This document shows, piece after piece, positions 60,363-64,000 of a stretch of 64,000 nucleotides of DNA. The notes beneath the pieces are model-generated. The model was given only the letters and a program-made list of their open reading frames with translations. It was not told the origin of the DNA and did no database searches. A program made the position numbers and the translations under genes. The DNA comes from CANJDH01 sp031430015. Lineage in GTDB: Bacteria; Pseudomonadota; Gammaproteobacteria; Burkholderiales; JAEUOS01. The stretch is taken from contig JANPAR010000005.1 in NCBI GenBank assembly GCA_031430015.1, positions 1 through 64,000 of the forward strand, read 5' to 3'. Each line of letters opens with the position of its first letter. The stretch's first letter is position 1.

Positions 60363-61268
60363 ATGAGCTCGAAAATTTTCTTTCCTTCAAAGGGCGTGTG
60401 CATATATTGCGGCGAACGCTCCGCGCCTTTAGGAGACGAGCATGTAGTTCCATTGTCAATCGGTGGTAAGCACATTATCCAAAAAGCAAGTTGTTCTAAA
60501 TGCGAAGATATAACGAAGAAATTTGAGCAAGACGTGATGCGAGGTCTTTGGGGTCAAGCTCGAGTAGCCTATAACGCCCCGACTCGACGAAAAAAAGAAC
60601 GCCCCAGGTCGTTTATGCTTAAAGACCTTGACGGAAAATCCCCATCTCTTGAGGTTCAGTCTCAGAAATTTCCGGCGCCGATGATTTTTTATCAAATGGC
60701 AACGGCAGGGATATTGTGCGGCGCAGATCCGGCGCTAGATCGGTCTAAAGATTGGCTGCTTAACTGTATTACCGATGACTCGAAGCTGCGTGATTTTCAG
60801 GATAAATATCCTGGGCGCCTAGTCGCTAAATTTCGACACGTTCCAGAAAGCTACGGGCGGATGCTCGCCAAAATTGCTTACTGCCAAGCAATGACGGCAC
60901 TTGATCCGTCGGACATCAACCCGATTTGTCTGCCCTATATTCTTGGGACAAAGCGGAATGTCTCTTACATCGTTGGTGGCTGCTCAGTCAACGACCCTCC
61001 CCAGCCCAATGAAGGGTATTCGTTGACCACTGCCCAAGTGAGCGCGGACGATAGGACGCTAATCATCGTTCTAGTTCGGCTCATTGCAAATTGCGACACC
61101 CCGACATATCACGTCGTCGTTGGCGAAGTGGCAGGACGTGAAAACGTAGAGCGAGTAAATAACAAACTTGAGCGTGTAGCCCCATCCGGCCAAGGTGGCT
61201 ACGATCTTTCTAACCCGACGGCGAAGAACCAATTCTGGCTACCTCGCGTTTGGCCTGTAAAGCCGTAA
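60363..61268 (+). CDS. HNH-endonuclease-like protein
   Basis: Protein of 301 residues with an HNH-type zinc-bound domain at the N-terminus: Cys13 and Cys16 in VCIYCGE, the DEH triad (residues 25-27) in LGDEHVVPLSIGGK, and Cys44 and Cys47 in ASCSKCED. The remainder (about 60-301) is of unknown fold. HNH proteins cut DNA in restriction, phage and mobile elements. The gene is visibly poorer in G+C than its neighbours and uses rarer codons, suggesting acquisition by transfer. It stands alone next to gene remnants. No partner methylase is present. Confidence 0.75.
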   Translation: MSSKIFFPSKGVCIYCGERSAPLGDEHVVPLSIGGKHIIQKASCSKCEDITKKFEQDVMRGLWGQARVAYNAPTRRKKERPRSFMLKDLDGKSPSLEVQSQKFPAPMIFYQMATAGILCGADPALDRSKDWLLNCITDDSKLRDFQDKYPGRLVAKFRHVPESYGRMLAKIAYCQAMTALDPSDINPICLPYILGTKRNVSYIVGGCSVNDPPQPNEGYSLTTAQVSADDRTLIIVLVRLIANCDTPTYHVVVGEVAGRENVERVNNKLERVAPSGQGGYDLSNPTAKNQFWLPRVWPVKP

Positions 61269-61295
61269 TCCGCCTGGAAGAAGCTTAATTCGGGT

Positions 61296-61455
61296 TCAGA
61301 CAATCCCCTCCTCCCGCACCGCCTCTCCGCTCTGCACGCGCCGGTAATCCATCCGCGCGAGATCCAGCGTGCGATATCCGCCTTCCACGATCAGCTCGGC
61401 CAGCGCGCGCCCCACTGCGGGCGCATGCATCAGGCCGTGATTAAAGGGGTACGGC
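61296..61455 (-). pseudogene. C-terminal remnant of an FAD-dependent amine/amino-acid oxidase
   Basis: Translation gives FNHGLMHAPAVGRALAELIV then EGGYRTLDLARMDYRRVQSG and ends EEGIV, the characteristic end of DAO-family sarcosine/glycine oxidase-like proteins. Roughly the last 50 codons remain; upstream of about 61455 similarity stops. It lies at the right border of the low-GC patch. Confidence 0.7.
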
Positions 61456-61499
61456 TCGATTAAATTTCCAAGCAGAAGCTGAATCGCCCCCCCTTACCT

Positions 61500-62036
61500 C
61501 TACTTCGTCGGTGTCTTTTTAACGGCCTTCCTGACAGGTTTCTTTGCCGTCTTCGCCGCCAGCCGCTTCTCCGCCTTCTCTATGTCCGGCCACGCCTCAC
61601 GCACTGTCTTGTAAGCATCCAGCGCCGCAGGTCCGCCGCAATATAAGAAGGAATGCAGGATCAGCTCACGCAGTTCGATGCGCGTGACGCCGTTGCGTAC
61701 CGCGCCGCGCAGATGAATGCGCACTTCGGCTGGGCGGTTCAATGCGATGCAAATTGCCAGCGTGAGCAGGCTGCGCTCGCGCAGCGTCAGGCCGGGGCGG
61801 GTCCACACTTTGCCCCAGGCCATTTCGGTGGCGATTTCCTGGAACGGCAAGTTGATGTCGTCTGAATTGTTGAACGCACCGGCCACGTAATCGGGGCCGA
61901 GCACTTTGCTGCGCATTGCTACGCCGTCGAGAAAGCCCTGGCTTGGCATCGTCCGCTTGGCTGCACTTTTCACGGCCTTCTTGGCTGCGCGCTTGACTAC
62001 TGGTTTGGCCGCAGCCGCTTTTTTTGTCGTTGCCAT
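61500..62036 (-). CDS. Carboxymuconolactone decarboxylase-like protein with Lys/Ala-rich tails
   Basis: Protein of 178 residues. The central domain (about 35-155) is CMD/AhpD-like: EMAWGKVWTRPGLTLRERSL, ICIALNRPAEVRIHLRGAVR and LILHSFLYCGGPAALDAYK. It keeps the Glu/Cys/His region of gamma-carboxymuconolactone decarboxylases. Both ends are strongly basic: TTKKAAAAKPVVKRAAKKAV at the N-terminus and AAKTAKKPVRKAVKKTPTK at the C-terminus, like histone-H1-like bacterial tails. AAGGAAG precedes the ATG at 62036. It ends 20 bases after a Bug gene in the same direction. Confidence 0.85.
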   Translation of the reverse strand: MATTKKAAAAKPVVKRAAKKAVKSAAKRTMPSQGFLDGVAMRSKVLGPDYVAGAFNNSDDINLPFQEIATEMAWGKVWTRPGLTLRERSLLTLAICIALNRPAEVRIHLRGAVRNGVTRIELRELILHSFLYCGGPAALDAYKTVREAWPDIEKAEKRLAAKTAKKPVRKAVKKTPTK

Positions 62037-62056
62037 GTCGCTTCCTTTTTGATTGG

Positions 62057-63043
62057 TTAATCCACTTTGATATTGGCCGCGCGCACCACCGCGCCCCATT
62101 TTTCGTTCTCAGCCTTGATGTAGGCCGCGAACTGTTCTGACGTATCGCCCACCGGTATTGCCCCTTGCGAGATGAGGCGCTCGGCAACATCTTTTTGCTT
62201 GAGCACTTCGACGATCTCGCGGTTGAGGCGCGCGACGATGTCTTTGGGCGTTGCTGCCGGCGCGAGGATGCCGGCCCACGAGTAGGCTTCGTAGCCCGGC
62301 ACGCCGGATTCGGCGATGGTGGGGATCTCCGGCAACGATGGCACGCGCTTGGCGCTGCCGACGGCTATCGCGTTGAGCTGCCCCTGCTTCACGTGCGGCA
62401 ACACCGAGGGGATGCTGCTGTAGAGCATCTGCACCTGGCCCGCGATCAAATCGGTCAGCGCCGGGCCCTGGCCTTTGTACGGCACGTGCACGGTCTTGAC
62501 GCCGGCGAGGTTGTTGAACAATTCACCGGCGAGATGGCCGGAGTTGCCGCTGCCGGGTGACGAGTAGTGCAGTGTGCCAGGCTTGGCTTTGGCGAGCGCG
62601 ACCAGGTCGCGCGTGGTCTTGGCCGCGACCGACGGGTGGGTGACCAGCATCAACGGGAAATTGGCCACGTTACTGACGGCGGCGAAATCCTTGGTGGGGT
62701 CGTAGGGCAGCTTGTCGTACAAAAACGGATTGACCGCCATCGGGCCAGCCGCGCCGACACCGAGGGTGTAGCCGTCGGGAGCCGCTTGCATCAAGGCTTG
62801 CAGGCCGACGATGCCGTTGGCACCGGCGCGGTTGTCGACCACCACTTGCTGGCCGATGCGCTCGGTGAGTTTTTGTGCAATCAGGCGGCCGACCACGTCA
62901 TTGCCGCCACCTGGGGGGAACGGCACGATGATGCGGATGGGGCGTGCCGCCGGCCAGGCTTGCGCGAGTGCAATGGTGTGGGCGCTGAACCCGGCCATGC
63001 ACGCGAGTGCATAAGCGCAAATGCGCATGGGAAATGACGTCAT
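62057..63043 (-). CDS. Bug-type periplasmic receptor
   Basis: Receptor of 328 residues with a signal ending FSAHTIALAQAWP and motifs PIRIIVPFPPGGGNDVVGR, DNRAGANGIVGLQALMQAAP, SSPGSGNSGHLAGELF and VHVPYKGQGPALTDLIAG. It is the middle gene of a run of two Bug receptors and the CMD-like gene. Confidence 0.93.
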   Translation of the reverse strand: MTSFPMRICAYALACMAGFSAHTIALAQAWPAARPIRIIVPFPPGGGNDVVGRLIAQKLTERIGQQVVVDNRAGANGIVGLQALMQAAPDGYTLGVGAAGPMAVNPFLYDKLPYDPTKDFAAVSNVANFPLMLVTHPSVAAKTTRDLVALAKAKPGTLHYSSPGSGNSGHLAGELFNNLAGVKTVHVPYKGQGPALTDLIAGQVQMLYSSIPSVLPHVKQGQLNAIAVGSAKRVPSLPEIPTIAESGVPGYEAYSWAGILAPAATPKDIVARLNREIVEVLKQKDVAERLISQGAIPVGDTSEQFAAYIKAENEKWGAVVRAANIKVD

Positions 63044-63054
63044 GGCTTCACCCT

Positions 63055-64000
63055 CTATTCAAGACGAACGTTGGCGTCCTTGATGACGCGGCTCCATTTT
63101 GCCGCTTCGGACTTGGTGAATGCACCGAACTCTTCCGGCGTGCTGCCGACCGGTTCGGTGCCGAGCGCGAGCATGCGCTCCTTGATCTCGGGCAGCGCCA
63201 GCGTTTTGACCAAGTCACGATGCAGGCGCGCAACGGCGTCGCGCGGCGTGCCGGCCGGCACCGTCATGCCGTACCAGTTGACCGCTTCAAACCCGGCCAC
63301 TGTTTCGGCGACGGTGGGCACCTCGGGCGCGAACGCCGCGCGCTTGGCACCGAGCGAGCCAAGCGCGCGCAACTTGCCGGCCTTCACATGCTGCAAGCCG
63401 ATGGCGGCGGCATCAAAGGTGATCTGCACTTGCCCGCCCATCACGTCAGCGAGGCTCGGCGCGCTGCCTTTGTAGGGCACGTGCACCAGCTTCACGCCGG
63501 CGGCGGCGTTAAACATTTCGCCCACCAGATGCGGCAGGCCACCGTTGCCGCTCGATGAGAAATACACCTTGCCCGGATTCGCCTTTGCGTAGGCGATCAA
63601 CTCGGCGGTAGTCTTGTAGGGCAAAGAAGGATTGGCGTAGAGCATGAACGACACCGACGCCAGTTGCGTGAGCGGTGCGAAGGCGGTGTCGGCGTTGAAC
63701 GGCAAGTTCGGATAGAAGCCGGGGTTGATGCTGATATTGCCGAGCGTGCCGAGGAACACGGTGTGGCCATCGGGCGTGGCCTTGGCGACCGCATCCATGC
63801 CGACCACGCCATTGGCGCCGGGCTTGTTCTCGACGATGACCTGCTGGCCGAGCGCCTCGCCCCACTTGGGCGCGAGCAGGCGCGCGACGATGTCGATACC
63901 GCCGCCGGGGGTGAAGCCAATCACAATGCGCACCGGCTTGGAGGGGAAAGCTTGGGCCAACGCTGCGCCAGCCGTCAGCAGGCCGAGGATCAAAGCGGCC
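63055..64000 (-). CDS. Bug-type periplasmic receptor, N-terminus beyond the window
   Basis: About 315 residues visible. It shows the second half of a signal peptide (ILGLLTAGAALAQAFP) and motifs FPSKPVRIVIGFTPGGGID, ENKPGANGVVGMDAVAKATP, SSSGNGGLPHLVGEMF and LVHVPYKGSAPSLADVMGG. The reading frame is open to the window edge and the visible TTG is unlikely to be the start, so the true start lies outside. It precedes the previous Bug gene by 11 bases. Confidence 0.92.
   Translation of the reverse strand, partial: AALILGLLTAGAALAQAFPSKPVRIVIGFTPGGGIDIVARLLAPKWGEALGQQVIVENKPGANGVVGMDAVAKATPDGHTVFLGTLGNISINPGFYPNLPFNADTAFAPLTQLASVSFMLYANPSLPYKTTAELIAYAKANPGKVYFSSSGNGGLPHLVGEMFNAAAGVKLVHVPYKGSAPSLADVMGGQVQITFDAAAIGLQHVKAGKLRALGSLGAKRAAFAPEVPTVAETVAGFEAVNWYGMTVPAGTPRDAVARLHRDLVKTLALPEIKERMLALGTEPVGSTPEEFGAFTKSEAAKWSRVIKDANVRLE

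Noticed and set aside
62057..64000. Two adjacent Bug genes as one split or duplicated gene
   Set aside because: Each has its own signal peptide and full set of family motifs, and their sequences differ throughout, so they are separate receptors.

Overview
The window is high-GC DNA, densely coded, and looks like a chromosome segment of a betaproteobacterium, most likely Burkholderiales. The reasons are the EarP/EF-P pair with a rhamnosylatable Arg32, eight separate Bug-type (tripartite tricarboxylate transporter) periplasmic receptors with no TctA/TctB membrane partners, and many aromatic or acyl-CoA catabolic operons. No rRNA, tRNA, CRISPR array or complete insertion sequence was seen.

Layout. 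1-4029 (minus): CoA-transferase, enoyl-CoA hydratase-like protein, Bug receptor and malonyl-CoA decarboxylase, plausibly a malonate or malonyl-CoA unit. 4740-7195 (minus): a decayed DHH phosphoesterase copy, a PIN toxin-antitoxin pair and the intact DHH paralogue. 7200-17400 (plus): a nitrate/nitrite uptake and signalling island made of NarK, a PP2C phosphatase-kinase fusion, a formate/nitrite channel, a second phosphatase-kinase fusion, NasT, and a nitrate ABC transporter. Its non-coding signals read clearly: sigma-54 promoters before narK, the channel gene and the ABC operon, NtrC-like sites, and a textbook ANTAR dual-hexaloop leader overlapping an intrinsic terminator in front of nrtA. No NasS and no nitrate or nitrite reductase are in the window. 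17504-20930: an orphan TAXI receptor, then earP and efp.

20973-41050: a large catabolic region with a ring-hydroxylating Rieske oxygenase, diol-type dehydrogenase, extradiol-type dioxygenase, P450, acyl-CoA synthetase, acyl-CoA dehydrogenases, hydratases, thioesterase-like and CoA-transferase genes, three Bug receptors, an embedded BrnTA module and a GntR/FCD regulator with a perfect candidate operator. The enzyme set suits oxygenation and ring cleavage of an aromatic or polycyclic acid, followed by beta-oxidation. 41210-48131: RhlE helicase, then a GpdQ-like phosphodiesterase next to a complete ABC importer. 48350-56884: Bug receptor translationally coupled to a two-subunit molybdenum hydroxylase, followed by flavin and NAD(P) oxidoreductases, suggesting N-heterocycle or aldehyde oxidation.

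56926-64000: a patchwork of two toxin-antitoxin pairs, gene remnants, a lower-GC stretch with an HNH protein and a truncated PLD-like gene, a carboxymuconolactone-decarboxylase-like protein with Lys/Ala-rich tails, and three Bug receptors. A dispersed short repeat family links several intergenic regions; in its paired form the two units are always 41 bp apart.
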